A stretch of 64,000 bases of DNA from positions 372,001 to 436,000 of the forward strand of contig JALJCS010000037.1 in assembly GCA_023055355.1 (NCBI GenBank), in the 5' to 3' direction. The notes beneath the pieces were generated by a model that saw only the letters and a program-made list of their open reading frames with translations, made no database searches and was not told where the DNA came from. This stretch comes from Agelaius tricolor. Lineage: Eukaryota > Chordata > Aves > Passeriformes > Icteridae. Numbering within the stretch: position 1 is the first letter of the stretch; each line of letters opens with the position of its first letter. This document shows, piece by piece, positions 10,841 to 24,410 of the stretch. The translations under genes and the position numbers were made by a program.

Positions 10841-13835
10841 GCCCAAGCCTGGGCAATGTCCTCTAATTAATGGTAACTAATTATCCCCTCCCTCTCTTGG
10901 CTCTAGAAGTGTCCCAGCCTTAGTGCAAAGTGGCTCCTGTGCAGAGCAAGGTGAGAACCAGCCTGGGCAGGTTTTCCTTGTGTGTTCCAGAGCTCGGGGT
11001 TAAGGAGTTGTACATCACTATCATAAAGTTATTAATTATTGTGCTCAGCAGATATCACCCACTCCTCCTGGAATGGCTTTTGCCTCTCTGAAGTGCACAG
11101 CATGCCAATAGAACAAGAGAGGGGTGTAGTAACCGGCATATAATTAATAATTATCAATAACGAATGCGTAATCAAGAGAGAACACCTCGTGCTGTGTTTA
11201 GGAAATGGCTGGGCCCCTCTTTGGGCCACAGGGTTATTAAGAGCTATTTTTACTGAACAACTATTTTGGGAGCACCAGAGTCACAAGAAGGAGAAGGAAA
11301 TTTTTCTTGAAATCTAAAAGGAGTCAATAGGAATTAGCTGAAAACTTTTAAAACCTGGAAATGTTCGGGTCAACTGCACGAAGGCTTTAGCAGCAGAGAG
11401 AGTGCTGTGAGCAAACAGCAAACTCCAGTAATACAGGTGTCACCAACAGAAGTAATCAAGAATAAACAAAATCCTTGTTGAAATAGCACAGAGAGAGCTC
11501 ATTTGTCCTTTCAGGGCTGCATTTGCCTCCAGAAATGCTTCAGAGAGTGGCAGTTGGCCTTAGAAAGAGTTTGCAAAGGTACTTTGGGACTGGACACTGA
11601 TTTTTGAGCGTCACATTTAGGTCTGCTGAATCTCAGCTTTAAAATCCTCCCCTCGGTGATTTTGGAGATGTCACTTCATAGCCCCAGACCTCAGGATGTC
11701 TCAGTGAGGCTGATATTTCTAAATTTTGAAAGAGATAATAACAATTCCTGAATATTAACCACTGTGCACCACGGACTCTGATAAACACAATTACAGAAAT
11801 AAACTACTAGTTGATAACCAAATGCAAAAAGGAAATAAAAGAAGTTATTATTTCCCCAGCATTATCTCTGTGCTCTGCACTAGTACATTTTGAGGCAATC
11901 TCAGCTGAAAAGATGAAGACATAGCCATCCTTATAAACAAGGATATTTCAGTCAATAGATAGAAAGCTCTAAAGGGTTCCAGCTTTGCTGAAGCACTGAG
12001 AGACTGAAGATTGAAAAAGGTAGGGAGAATTAATTAGACTTCTGATATTATCCTGGTAAATAAAAGTAATAAGCAAATCTCTGAAAAGGAAGACCTGATT
12101 CATATTCAAACATTTACAGAATAAACAGCTGCTGATTCTCCTATCTAGCCCAGTCCTTATCCTTTAAGGCTGCAATAAGTGACCTCTTAATCCCAGGCAA
12201 AAGACTGCATGAGCATCTGGAATTGAAAAAAAAAGCATATTTCCTTCACTATTCCAATTTCCACTCAATTTCAGTATAAAGTTGTTTGTGTCTCTTTTTT
12301 TTTTTTAACATTTTTTTTTTGGTCCCTCCAGCGATGAGCTTTTGATGATGAGATTTTGTGCATCTGAACACTTTGGCAGCTTTTTTTCCCCCCTCCTTTC
12401 TCTAAATAGGAGCACTGCAGTCCTTCAGCTGGGTTATATCTCCATTGTGCTGGCCATGCTCTTAAAGCACTTATAGCAGTAATTTCTGGGCATGATGGAC
12501 AGACTCAGCAATAACCTGATCCTGCAATGCACTGAATAAACCCTTTAGCATTTAGCACATGGATGCTAATGTGCTGGGAAGTAATTGCTTAGAGGTTCCC
12601 AGCTTCAATATAAGAATGCAGGGATTGCATTTATACAGCAGACAGCAGAGGGAAAAGAATTATTATTGGCCAAAATTCCACTCTCACATTTTTATTAGCA
12701 CAGCAGGAGAGAGGTGAAGGTAAACTCGAGGTGATCCCAGGTTCCCACATCCCCTGAGCACCAGGGGCTGGGTGTGGATGCTTCAAACATGGGGAAATTC
12801 CACTGATTTCAGCCCATTTGCTCTGCTTTTACACCAGCATTCCTGAGAGAAGGGCCTGGCCATTAATATCCTCCTCCACTACAGTAGTGCTGAAACGAGT
12901 GAAAGATTAAAAAGCCAATGCTGGCTTGGCAAAAAAAAAGTTTTTTAAAAAAAAGAGTATCTTTACAGTAAATACATAAACATGCAGGCAGCAATTCCCT
13001 GGGTGAGCTCAGCTTAAAAAAAGCTCTGTGGAGTTAGGAGGAGAATGAACTGTGTAAAAACACCAAAGTTTTGTATTTCCACTTATGCAAGTAATTACTC
13101 CAGCCCTCATCAACATTTCTCTGCCTAAATAGTATTTCTAAATTAAAGATACGCCTAAACTTTAAATGAAAACTAATTTAGGTATTTATTATTAAAAACT
13201 TTTTCCCTGGACACTTTGGACTCATAAATGATGATTAAACAGTTTTGCTATATTTTTTGCCATCACTTTTCCCCTTTCCTAAGCACTGCAAATGAGTCCT
13301 TAGCAGCACACAGAGTGGGACCACCTTTAGGAAACAGAAATGCCGCTTGAAGACAATTTCTTTTTAAAATATTTGATTTTAGAGCTACCAAGAAAAAAAA
13401 ATTACTCAGAGGGCCAAAATAAAAGGAACAGCTTTCCCAATCTATTATTAATACCAATAAATGGGAGCTGGCAGATTTAAAAGCCAAGATGTAATGCATT
13501 TTCCTGGAGCAGTGAGCCTTTAAACAAGTTGGAGTTATTGAGATTGTGTAGTAAAAACTGGTAAAACGAAATATCTTTTCAGATAGGATAATAAAGATGG
13601 GGTATATTAACATCCCCTTCCTGGGAAGCACAGGGACAGAGGTGCCATTGCTGCTGTCCTTTATGGCTGGGCTGGGGGAGGCTGGCAGGTGACTGCACAG
13701 CTTCATCCTTTAAACTCCCTGGGATTCGGGGTGGGAAAGAGGGGGAGCCATGGCCCTGCTCCTGAAGGGGCTCTCAGGAGGTTTTTTATCCACTGGGATA
13801 TTTCCTCTGCCTGCACGGTGGGCTGAGCCTTCCTT
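10841..13835. other. Gene-free AT-rich stretch, apparently unique
   Basis: No exon or named repeat was recognised. The DNA is AT-rich with frequent TAAT/ATTA cores, for example around 11130-11165 and 13140-13200. T runs lie near 12294-12306 and 12311-12320. Long repeat-free AT-rich DNA like this is where conserved enhancers often lie, but nothing here proves constraint. Confidence 0.4.
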
Positions 13836-14311
13836 TGATGCCTTCAGATTTTAGTTTTATGTTTTTTCATATATTTGATTACACCTGCAATTCTTTAGTG
13901 TATAGCTCTAAACTCCACACACAGTGTAAGCTGCTGCTGCTTTCCCATTTTGGGCAGACATAACAATTCCTCTCCAGGCCTGGCAATCAAGGACCCCTCA
14001 CTGCCTCAGGCCCCAGAGATGGGAACAAATTGAGTTGGGGGCAGCAAACTTGGGGTAAATTACTTCATTACCTGAAGTTTTAATTAATTAACCCCCAATA
14101 TGCAAATGGACCAAACTTATAAAAGCATGAAACCCGTGACCCATTGTACATTTTTGGGTGTAACCTCTGGGTGGCTTCATCTGCCTGAAATGTACCTGAA
14201 GGCCTTTCAATAAACAGAAATACTTTGTATTCTTTTAATTCTGTCTGGCCCCTGGTTTTAGGTAGTCCCAAAAAGGCACCATGGCCCAAAGGTGAGAATT
14301 TTGGTGTCACA
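13836..14311 (+). mobile_element. LTR element, family B copy 1
   Basis: A second copy at 30256 is roughly 85-90 % identical by eye over its first 200 bp or more. Both copies start at TGATGCCTTC, and upstream homology stops there, which marks the 5' end. A TATA-like TTATAAAAGC lies near 14119. A poly(A) signal in TTTCAATAAACAG near 14209 is followed by a T-rich tract, matching LTR order on the + strand. The 3' end is put at GGTGTCACA (14311), the last CA before a local duplication. No convincing target duplication was found, so the 3' boundary is uncertain. The retroviral class cannot be assigned from the sequence alone. Confidence 0.7.
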
Positions 14312-14348
14312 GATGAAGAGCAAGAACTGGTGTCACAGATGAAGAGCA
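14303..14348. repeat. Tandem duplication of GGTGTCACAGATGAAGAGCA
   Basis: The 20-bp block at 14303-14322 is repeated exactly at 14329-14348, with 6 bp between the copies. It overlaps the inferred 3' end of the LTR at 13836 and is the reason that edge is hard to fix. Confidence 0.9.
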
Positions 14349-14908
14349 GTGCCTTACTCAGGTTCGGCAGTGCAAATGTAATTTATCTCTAAGAACATCT
14401 TCTATTTTAACTCCTGCAACCCCCCATGTCTTTTGTGATTTTCACCCCAGGAAAGACTGCTGCAAGCCACTTTCCTGTGGCCTCAGCAGGGAACCTAACT
14501 CAGATTTGTTATTCAGCAGAGCACAAACAATCTCTCCTAGGTGAAGTGTCCAGCTGAGAATGACTCTCACCCTCCTTTGGGCATGTATGAACCTGAGATC
14601 ACCAGGCCAAGGCAGGTACCAAACATTAGCAGCTGAAGTTTGGCAAGAAGTGCCCCTGTGGAAGAGGGACCCTGCTCTAAAATGTGACTGCTTGGAGTGC
14701 TGGTGAAAATCCTGGTGAAAATCCTGCTGTGGTTGCACAGGGAGCCTTCCTGCTGGCACTGAGAAAATCAAATCCATGCCTCTGACTTAAAGGATTTTTT
14801 TGATAAATTTCCTCCTTTATTATTTTTTATTATTGCTATTTTAATTTATTTTTTGTATTCTTTATGAAGTGGTGTCCTGCTGCAAGCTTCTGCTCTGGTT
14901 TCACCTCC

Positions 14909-15400
14909 TGTGAAAAACGCCAATCACTTGTTTTTAAAATTTTAAAACTTTAATAGTAGTAAAATGATTATAAAAATAGTAATACAATTAGAGTAATAAT
15001 AATTTGGACAAATTGAATTAGAACAATATGAGACAAAGGACACACATTAACAGAGGATTAACCCTTAAAAACAATAACTGTTGCATATTCATACACTTCA
15101 TACATGATGCATAAATTCCATTCAAACACAGGATTCTGTCTGGTCATCAGCAACTTCTTCCTTCTAATCCAAACAGCGCCTCTGAGGTGGGAAGAAGTTC
15201 GTTTCTGATAAGGGAGCAATAAATTCTTTTTCTCTGAAAGATTCAGGTGTCCTGTGGCTGCTCTCTGGTGCGAGTGCCTCATTCCTTTCTTAAAAAAATA
15301 TCCCACATGCATAGTTCTTATTTGAACTACAAAAGTTACCTTTTAATTACGAGACTACATTTATTATTAACACGTTAATGCAGCACCACTAATCAATACA
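14909..15400 (-). mobile_element. Probable LTR or ERV-derived sequence
   Basis: The block begins TGTGAAAAACGCCAATCACT and is unusually A/T-rich, with runs of TAATA-type motifs. On the minus strand an ATTAAA poly(A)-like signal lies about 40 bp from that end, and the end reads ...TTTTTCACA, consistent with an LTR 3' terminus. The overall sequence resembles a passerine LTR-type repeat as I remember it, but no second copy lies in this window to prove the family. The far (5') boundary near 15400 is a guess, and no target duplication was found. Confidence 0.45.
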
Positions 15401-18400
15401 TCAAAATACACATGGTAAATATCTGTGTAGAGCCATAAATATGCACTTTTCACACCTGGGGCAGATGCAGCTCCACTGCACTTGGTGGTGCTCGGGTCAG
15501 CTGAGCTGCAGCAGCTCCTGCAGCTGCATCCAGGATGTGGAGTTTGCCACGAGCATCCTCCCTCTGCCTCCCGAGCTGCTCAGCTGCATGTTAAGAGCAA
15601 AACCAGCAATAATACATCTGTAACTGCTTGGGGAAAGAGTGGTTTAAAGGTAAAGAAAGAGATTTGAGAAAGCGGCAAAAAAAAAAAATGAGCAGAGATA
15701 AGGCTGAGACAGTGCCAAAGAGATGGAATATACATCTCAGAGAAAATCTAAAAGCAGATCATTACCCAAAAAAATACTAGCTGTAAGCAACGGTTTGTAG
15801 TGCAGAAGGAATATTTACCCACCAAGCTTTTGATAGTCTTTCTATTTCTTTCTTTTTCTTCCAGCCAGGAATATTTACTCAGAGGATGGAGGTGGGGGTT
15901 TGCAGGTGGCTGGGTCTGGTGCTGGATCCCAGTCCTGCCCCTGCCCTGGGGGCTCCCTGGCTCATTAACCCCTCTGTGCCCGGGGACTGGGGCTGCTCTG
16001 CTGGAGCTGCACACCCCCGGGCAGGGAGTGCTGAGCCAAAGGGTTTGTGCACACATGGGAAATCATCTGGATTACCAAATTCCAGCTGTTTGGGGTCACA
16101 CTCGAAGTCTCTTTGAGCATCCCCTCCCTAACAGTGGGTGCTTTGAGCCGGGTATTTACTGAGTGCTCCCACTACTGCCTCAGCCCCTCTTTGACCCAGA
16201 AAAAGGATTTTGTGTTAAAAAGCAAGAGATGGGCTGTGAATTTCAATTCTGTGGCATCTTTATTTTTGCAGTTGGCATGCCTTATTCCTGTTTAGTTTAG
16301 CTCACTTTCAAGCAGATTAAACTAAACTGGTACACAGCACTCTTATTATAGGATAAGTGCTCACAGAGAAGAGCTGTTCAGGAATAATTATTCTGATTTA
16401 AACATTTCTGAATAATTCTATGCAAAGGCAAGTCCTGAACAGAGAGACAGTGGGTGGATGTGACATACAGATGGGGGAGCACAAGGAGCTGTAATCCAGT
16501 GTTCGTGCTGGAGTCCATCCTCCAAATGTTAAAACATCCAGAAACCCTCCAGGTGATCAATATATCCAGTGAAAACTGAGGTGATCATGGGGAATTCTCA
16601 CCATTCCATATGCCCAGCTCACTCCTCCTGAACGAGGCACAGAGCAAGTACTCCCCTAAAATAATTTAGCAGATAGCCTTGAATAAAAAGCACAATCCAG
16701 AGAAATCTGCTTATGGACAATTTGCAAACAGAAAGAAGGAGCAGCATTTTTTTTAATGAGCCATTATGAATTATTCACACAGCTCTAATTAACATTAAGA
16801 TTCCTAATTTCTCCAGGAAGCCTTACTGAAAGGATACTTTATGATTCCTTTGCATTTTCCACCTCCTCTGAGCTCTTCCAGACATTCAGGAAGAAACCCC
16901 CACCAGCCTCCTCTGGAAGTGGCTTCATTTGGCAGGGGATGAAATGAAGACACAGCAAATAATTTGGTCTTTTTCACCTTCCACTCCTTCATAGCAAAGA
17001 GCATATCAGCTTCTGCCACTGCTGTTTGTGATAATTTGGGCAGTTTTTACACTGATGCAAAACAGCTGTGCAGATGAGTGAAAGTGGTGATTTAGAGTAT
17101 GCTCCAGTGTCACAGGGACATGAGATTTGTCCTTCATATCTTGGTTGGTGGTGGATTTCTTTAGCTGTAATTGCAAAATGACCACTGTAATGCCCAAAGT
17201 CCAAATTTTCAATGATATTTTGGTGCTGAAAACCACAAAATATGTGCCCAAATGGCCATGGCAACATAATACACTAATAGAGTTGAAAATAAATTCAAGG
17301 GAAAATATAATTTTTCGAATTTTTATATATACAAAACAAGTGTATCCACCTATATTCTTTTACCACTGCTTTCCTGCAAACACTGAAGTCTCAGTGTGTA
17401 ACAAAACCTCTCTTTTTGCAAATATTTAACTAAAGCAGCAATACCTCTTTAGTGACAGTATTCCCAACAATGGGAGCTGCACATTCTTGGTCTGGAATTA
17501 CAGTGAGAATTATGAGTCAGCATTATCCACTTATTGTGGTGGGAGGAGGCTCCTACATTGCTATTTGAGCATGAAGATTTACACCATAGCCAAAATCAAA
17601 TATGTAGAGAACACTGAGGTTAAAGACAGCCTTAATTCTGCCTTTATGGAAATTAAATGTTAGGGGTTTTCATTACAGACGAGCTGGGCTAAAAATGAAT
17701 CCTCATTAACAGAATGCTGTGATATACGGTTACATCTTCCTTGTTGGCCAGAATGTGCCGTCTCTGGATTTAGCTCAACAATTTCAGATGGCATTTTCCT
17801 GCTCCCTCCTCCTCCTTCACAGTTCAAGAATAGGAATAGCTCTTCCAGAAGGACAGAAGTTGTTTTTCATTAAAGTATCATAGTTTAGGGAAAAAGCCCA
17901 GCCTGGTTCATCTCCTCTCCCTGCGTGTCATGGAACACGCTCAGCGTGCGGCGTCTCAGGTGCCTCGCAGGTGACATCCTCACCATCTCCACAATCAAGT
18001 TTCCTGCTTCCCCCAACTCCCAGGCTCACCAGCACTTCCCTCCTGCCTTCTCATTTCCAAATCAAACACATCTTTATTAACCTCTGACTTCCCAGAGTGA
18101 AGCCTGAGCTTTCCCTGGGGAAATCAAAATCAAAGCCATGCTGTTATTGAAGAAATACGTCCAGCTGGTTAAAACAAAGGCACAATCTTGGAGAAAAGCA
18201 AGGAGAAAAGGTCAGAAGACTTTAAAACCTGGGTGTGCACAGAATTACAGTGTGCCTGAGTAACAGCATTGTTACACACAACTGCTGACAGGGAAAGGGA
18301 GGTGATTAATTCTGTGAGAGAGGATGGAGCCTGGAGGTTATGATTTGTGGGATCAAACACCTATCCATGTCATACTTTATTTGGAAACAATGTTTTTTTA

Positions 18401-21400
18401 TCTCCTGGCAAATCTGGGGCTCTATCCTTGCTGGGGACTTTCAGCACAGTTGTGATGCAGCTGCATGAACGGTACCAATTAAGAAACAAAAGACTTCCCA
18501 GAAGAGACAGTATTTAGAGACCCAAAACAATTCAGGAAGAAATCTTTTCCCTGGGCTACTGAGGCAGAGTCATCAGGAGATTGCATTCCAGCCTTACCTG
18601 GAAATTGAAATTATATAGAACCACTGTTCTTCCCCCCAGACTTAGAAACTAAGTCCAAGGCAGAATGTAGCTGTCAAGGATGGAAACTTTTTCATGTTGT
18701 CATCATCTTCATGGGTACTTGGTATCATGTAGAAAATTCAGGCAAGGCACTGGCTGTGCAGCCACTGCTGCCTTTCCATCATGCTGGGATTTTTAGGTGA
18801 ATGTGGAGAGGCTCCATCCCTCACCTGTAACACATCTGTTACTGTCCAATTTTTGATTGGCAATGCCTCTGCCTGAATTAAGGTGTAAATTAGACCATAT
18901 GCCAAAGTCAACAATATGGTTTTTATCTGATAGTAAATATGAGAGATGGAGAGAAAAAGCAGGAGAAAGAAATAGAAAAGAGATTAAAGAGAAAGTCACC
19001 ACTCTGGGGATACCACTGGTGTCCTGATGATCCTCTCTGGCTGGTCTGGGTGGTGAGGGTCCCCTGAAAAGCATGGAATCCAACAGATCAATATAACCTC
19101 AGACCAGGGGGGAATGCCCAGGTGCTCCCTGGGGACAGTGTCAGAGTTGGACACTGGCTCTTGCAGCAGGCTCTGAGTCTGTTGCATCTCTTTGTGTCAC
19201 TGCAGTCCAAGGGTGCAAGGCCTCAGGAATGAGTCTGGGGAGCACTTTGGGGGTTTTTTGTGGATTATGGCACCCCCTCAGCTGCCTCCCATGTGAATGT
19301 TCTTCAAGGAGGAGTGGGCTTCTGTGGTTGTAGCTTCTTGATACAGCTTTTGCTGTAATGAGCAGAACTCCTTCATAACAAAGTTTAAGGCATGAACCAT
19401 TTCAGTCCCTGACAAAGTGATTGCAACAAGGAAGGCAAAGCATGAATTCAACATCTTAACTTCAGTACCCATCCGCATTTCCAGCTGGGCAAGCCTTTAT
19501 TGCTCACTGTGGGACCAAAAACCACAGGGCTCAGGTCAGTGCACACAGGCAGATGCCTTTGATAGCACTGGAGTTGTTTGAATTCCTTCCCATTTTGCTG
19601 GGATATTCCAGCCGCCGATGTTGGGGCTCACTGGTGTCTCTGCTGCCCTATCCCCTCTTGCTGTGATTCTGCAAGGAGGGACAGCTGACAGGAGCTGGGC
19701 TCTGAGGGGCTGTCACCCATGGCAACCCCAGGGCTGGCACTGGATGGATGTGGATGAGTGGCCTGTCCAGAAGTGCCCAGTGAGGACAGACCCCTCTGGG
19801 GTCACTCCTGCCCAGCGCTCAGATCCCAACAGGACCCCATGTGCCCTGCTCAGAGGCTGCAGGCAGGGCTGCAGTGGCACAGTCCCACTGCTCCCATATC
19901 CTTGTGCATGTCACTGTGATCTGACTCACGAGTAAAGGGGAGGAAACCTCCCCTGGCTCCCCCTGCCCAGCTGCCCACCGGGTGCGTGTCCTGTGCCGCC
20001 TGGCTGAGCCCTGGCTGAGCTCTGCTCCTGCCTGAACTGCTGTGGTAAATCAGGACTAAACTACAGTCTCTGCTGCATCATAAAACCTTTAGCTCTTTAG
20101 CACCAGTGGAGAGGCAATACCACTCTCAGGCTCATCAGGAATGGTTTCCTCTTACAGGTGTTCACTGACCATAACTCCCCACAGCCTCTTCCCTCCCCGG
20201 CGTGCTGCAGACAGCCAGCGCTGCCCTCCGAGGACAAGTGATGCTACAATGAAGAGATTGGCTTCTTTTTTTTTTCCCTTTTAAAATAAAATAGACAACA
20301 GTCCATAAATCTAGTCCTCCTGCCTGATCATTGCTCCCCTCTGTTTCCCTCTGGCATTGTCAGAAAGTGGCTCTTGGAACAACCTCTTAAAAATGTATCG
20401 GCGAGAAGAAGGGAAATTGTTCTCAGTGACAACAATGCTGTACACATATTTGTATATTTATTCTGGAGATCAAATTGATAACAACAGGTCCCTTCATGGC
20501 TGCTGATTTATCTGCTGAGCAGGTATCTGTGCCGTATGCAGCGCAGGGCCATAACTGTCATGGCTGATACAGGGATAAGATGAATAACCTCTACAGATTT
20601 CAGGTACAAGTAGGAAAATGTAATCATAACTCACTTTAGAACCAAGTGATACATATTTATACTTTGCCTCTCACAGACTAGCAAGCCTTTCCCTTTTATT
20701 TTGCATTCATGGACCTGTGATGCACATCAATCTTTTTTTCAGTTTGTTAATATTGTTGTCACTCAACTGAAATTTATTATCACATGACTTATGATTGGGA
20801 GACAGTTTCATCTGGGGAATATTCACTTAATTTTCCATATTCAGATTTCCTCTCCTGGCTTGACTCTGCAGCACAGAGACTGAGACTTTGGTCGGTTCTA
20901 ACCTATTCTCCCAAACTAGCAGCAGTAAATGTCACAATATTTATAAACTGAGAAAGAGCAGAAGTCAAAGTAGCAAAATAACATGGATATAAAATCCTAA
21001 TCAGCCTCAGATGCTGTAATGAATGGGCTCAAATCCTGTGGGCTGATTTCTCTTGGGAAGCCTGGCCTTGAATGACCCTGGTTGGGTCATGATTTGCTTC
21101 CTCATGGTAAAAACAAACTATTAAGTGCAGCAGCCCTTTGCTAAGGCCATTAGAAAAGCAGCTTTGCCTACTTTGGGCAATTTTTTAGGGACTTTAAATG
21201 CTTCTTGCACTTCCAGTCTCTCCAGGTTTCCGCTGGATTTGATGCCTGAGTGCAGCAGCAGTGGGACTGGGCATGGGGACACCCCTCAGTCACCGTGGCC
21301 AAGCTGGCAGGGCTGGGCTCTCTGCACCCTCCTGCTTTTGGGAATGGGGCAGAGCAGCTCCACTGGGCAGGGTGGGTTCACTTCTGCTGTGCCAGCACAA

Positions 21401-22129
21401 GGGCAGACCTGGCTGCTGCAGAGAAGTCTCCACTCTCAAATTTCACTGAGGGAAGAATTAAACTTTTCTTTCTTTCAATCTTTTTTTAGAGGTCATAAAT
21501 ATTTATGAAGAGCCTGTCAGTCATCTTTAGGGTTTCTGACTGAGTGTGTCACAAGAGAAGGGCTTTTATGATGATTTATAGTAAATTGCAGTAAATTGCT
21601 TTCCTGTCAGGGAGCACAGAGGAGTTACACCATGCCAGGGGATGCAGGTGAGGTCCCCAGGATGGCAGGGATGCTCTGGGGTGAGCTGCTCCCTGCCTGG
21701 GGGACACTGTGGAGCCTGGGCACTTCTCAAGTGTCACTTCAATCCTCAAGCTGCAGCGAGGCATGGCTGGGAGAAACTCCCTCTTCTTGGGCAGAAATCA
21801 CAGCAAACATTCCTGATCTGGCAGGTCAATCACTTTCCTGGATTTCTCCACATTCCCTGCACACAGAACTGCAGTGCACACCAACAGCAGGGCCTGCTCC
21901 AGAGCTCAGGTATCACACACAGCTCCAGCCCTCCTTGGACTGCATCCCACAGGAAGCATTCACAGGTTCTCACACCAGCAGGATTTTGGGCCTTCAAAGG
22001 ATGTGGAAGTGGGTCTGGCATATCAGTGTAACAGCAAGTGTTTAAGAGACGCTTTCTGCACAAAAAAGCAAATCAAGACAAAGCCAGGAGTGCTTTGTTG
22101 CAGGTGTTTGAGAGACAGAGAGACTTCTG
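15401..22129. other. Gene-free stretch, apparently unique sequence
   Basis: No exon, RNA gene or named repeat was recognised. A small hairpin lies at 16290-16327, with 10-bp arms GTTTAGTTTA and TAAACTAAAC around an 18-base loop. The block 20400-20640 is repeat-free and rich in motifs such as AACAATG, GATAA and TTTATT, which makes it a weak candidate enhancer. Short open frames, for example at 21596-22045, show no protein-like features. Confidence 0.4.
16290..16327. other. Short inverted repeat (hairpin)
   Basis: GTTTAGTTTA at 16290-16299 is the exact reverse complement of TAAACTAAAC at 16318-16327. The loop is 18 bases. Hairpins of this size are common by chance in 64 kb of AT-rich DNA, and no function is implied. 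Confidence 0.7.
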
Positions 22130-22240
22130 TAGAGTCACAAAATAATGGCATGGACCTTAAAGATCCCATTTCAATCCTCTCTAGTAATGAAAGACCCTCT
22201 CCCACAAGCCACATCCCTGCTGTCCCAAAGCATAACCTGC
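22130..22240 (-). mobile_element. CR1 LINE 3' fragment, eroded
   Basis: The + strand shows a diverged form of the familiar CR1 3' end in reverse complement. It runs from TAGAGTCACAAAATAATGG through GGACCTTAAAGATCCC and TTTCAATCCTC to AAAGACCCTCTCCCACAAG. Divergence is high, so this is an old, 5'-truncated insertion. CR1 is the dominant avian LINE. Confidence 0.55.
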
Positions 22241-23989
22241 TCTTTCTCCCTGTCTCTCAATAACTCAGTCCTGGCGAGTTGGAAACAAATAAAAAAGTCA
22301 AATACAATATTTTGTAAACATCCCCCAATTTAATCTGATTTTGCTGCTCATTATTAGGACTGCAAAAGACTAAGGGAAAAACTGATGGCACCCCAAGACT
22401 GGAGCAAATCCTCCATGGATCCCAGCACTTTTACATGGAGCACACCATTGCATTACCATCCCCACTGCAGAGCCATGTGTTTATTCCTTGGCTGATTCCA
22501 TCACTTTATATTTCACTCATTAAAGTGGGGGAAGAATGTCAAGTTCATATTTTGCCCAACAAGTAAGAACTGTGAAGATGGGAACTGCTTTTGCATTAAT
22601 TGAATCAAGGATGACAGTGCAAGCAGCTTTAAGCCCCATAAATCTAGACAGGCTCCTGTCAGATAAAGTATCAATGTGCTTTATCAAACTTTGTCCATAG
22701 ATTTATAGAGTGCTCAGGCCACAGATCTGTAGCTCCTCAATGTAATCACTTCAGCATTTTCTAGCTATGGTAGCCAAGCTCCTTGTGAAATAATGGAATT
22801 TATTGACAGAGAAGCAGGCACTGCAATTTTGCTGGTGTTTAGAAAAATTGCCCATCAATGAGGTGCCGGTGGAGAAAGACAAAAGATATTACAGTGAGAT
22901 GACTATCTCCTGACTCCTGCTGAATTGGTAGATGAGCCATTAGCTTCCAAGGAGGGAAAGGAGTGGCCACTCTTCCAGACAACTGCTCTGGCTTGTACTC
23001 AGAAATTGTACTGCTCCAAGATGATAAAAAAACCTAAATAAAATCAAACCCCAGACTCTAGACTTGTTCCACTCTGCTGAATTGCTTCAGTCACGGGTTG
23101 CAAGTCAGAAGTCTGGGTTTTGTCAGGGTTGTTTTGGCTCAGCTATCACAATATTTAACCTTGTAATTACATAGGTTTGTCTTTGCACAATTCCTGTTCA
23201 CATTTCACTGTCTATTAAAATGTGTAACTACCATTGAGCTGTGTATCATCTTCCTCACAGCATTAGAGGGGACAGAGTGTGTGAATTCAGGAATGGCTGT
23301 TCAAATGAGGCTCAATAGAATCTCTTTTTTTTTTTTCTCTGCTCTAAGTGCTGTGACTTAGAGGACTTGGTTTAAGGCAGGAAACGGAGGAGTCTTGCCA
23401 GGAATTCTTAAAGAAGAGAGTTTATAATTACCTCAGGTAGTGGGAATGCATGTTCACGTGGGCATCAATTTATAATGCACTGTGTTCTTGAAGCATCCTT
23501 TTCAGAGAGGGCTGCAGGAGCTGGCACATGGTCCAATGCTCTGGGAGCAGCATTTTGGGATCTTGCTGTGCTGAAGGTGACTGTAGGACAGCGCTGCCAA
23601 TGTTTCTCCAGATCACCTTGATTTCAGCAATTAGCATGACCTCCCTCTGTGGTGACTGTCCTCGAAGAGTGCTCAAGCTGCCTTGCAATCTTCCCTTAAA
23701 GAATTTCCATTTTCCACCTGTCAACACCTGAGAGTGTTTTATGATTGAGTGATGCCTGCTCCTCAAGCCAGGGGAAGAGCCCCCCAAGAACACACCTGTG
23801 CTGCTGTTGAAAAGCCCTGATCATGTCACCAGCACATGATGATGCAGCTTGTCTCCCCTTGGGTTCTGTTAATCCTGCTTCCCCAGCATCCTCTGATGCC
23901 TGCTCTTGCCCCAATTGCTGGTGCAAGCTGCTCAGAGAGGCTCTGCTGCTGGATGGACACCTTGGGGCTCCAGACAAGACTCTTCCTCC

Positions 23990-24016
23990 TTTATTTCCTT
24001 TATTTCCTTTATTTCC
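23990..24016. repeat. Three tandem copies of TTTATTTCC
   Basis: Three contiguous 9-bp units are visible. The 9-bp period keeps a frame open on each strand, giving short Phe/Ile/Ser or Lys/Glu-Ile repeats that are not evidence of coding. Confidence 0.85.
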
Positions 24017-24329
24017 AAAACTGCAGGGTTGGAAATGATGTACAGGAACAGAAAGGCGTCCCTGGTAAGCAGACACATCTCCTCCCTCGTTCCCCCATGA
24101 CAATGACAGCAAGCCAGTGTCACTTGCTCATTAACTTCATCCTCCTGCCAAATCACTTTGTGGGACGCAGAGGTGGGAATGAGCTCTTTCTTCTGTGCTG
24201 CAGGAGCTCAGGCCCCCAATGAAATCAGGGCTCTGTCACTCCAGGCAAGATAAACTTGCTTGGAAATGCTCCTGGCCTCGAGCACACGCTGCTCAGGCAA
24301 AGGGAGGGAAGGTGGAAGGGGATCCTAAA

Positions 24330-24410
24330 GGAAGAAATGACTTGCCTGAGGCTACAGGGGAGGTCAGTGGCACAGGCAGGGCCCAAGGAGCTCTCTGAGT
24401 GCTGTCCTGC
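24330..24410 (-). mobile_element. Possible MIR/CORE-SINE-like fossil
   Basis: The + strand reads GAAATGACTTGCCTGAGGCT, then a diverged GTCAGTGGCACAGGCAGGG. This resembles the reverse complement of the conserved core of MIR-type SINEs (a core like AAGTGACTTGCCCAAGGTCA followed by GTAAGTGGCAGAGC). The match is by eye and partial. Such ancient amniote SINEs are rare in birds, so chance similarity remains possible. Confidence 0.35.

Noticed and set aside
10211..10846. 211-codon reverse open frame with a repeated Trp/Cys/Phe-rich peptide
   Set aside because: It is the translation of the 26-bp minisatellite. All three frames are open and no flanking coding sequence supports a gene.
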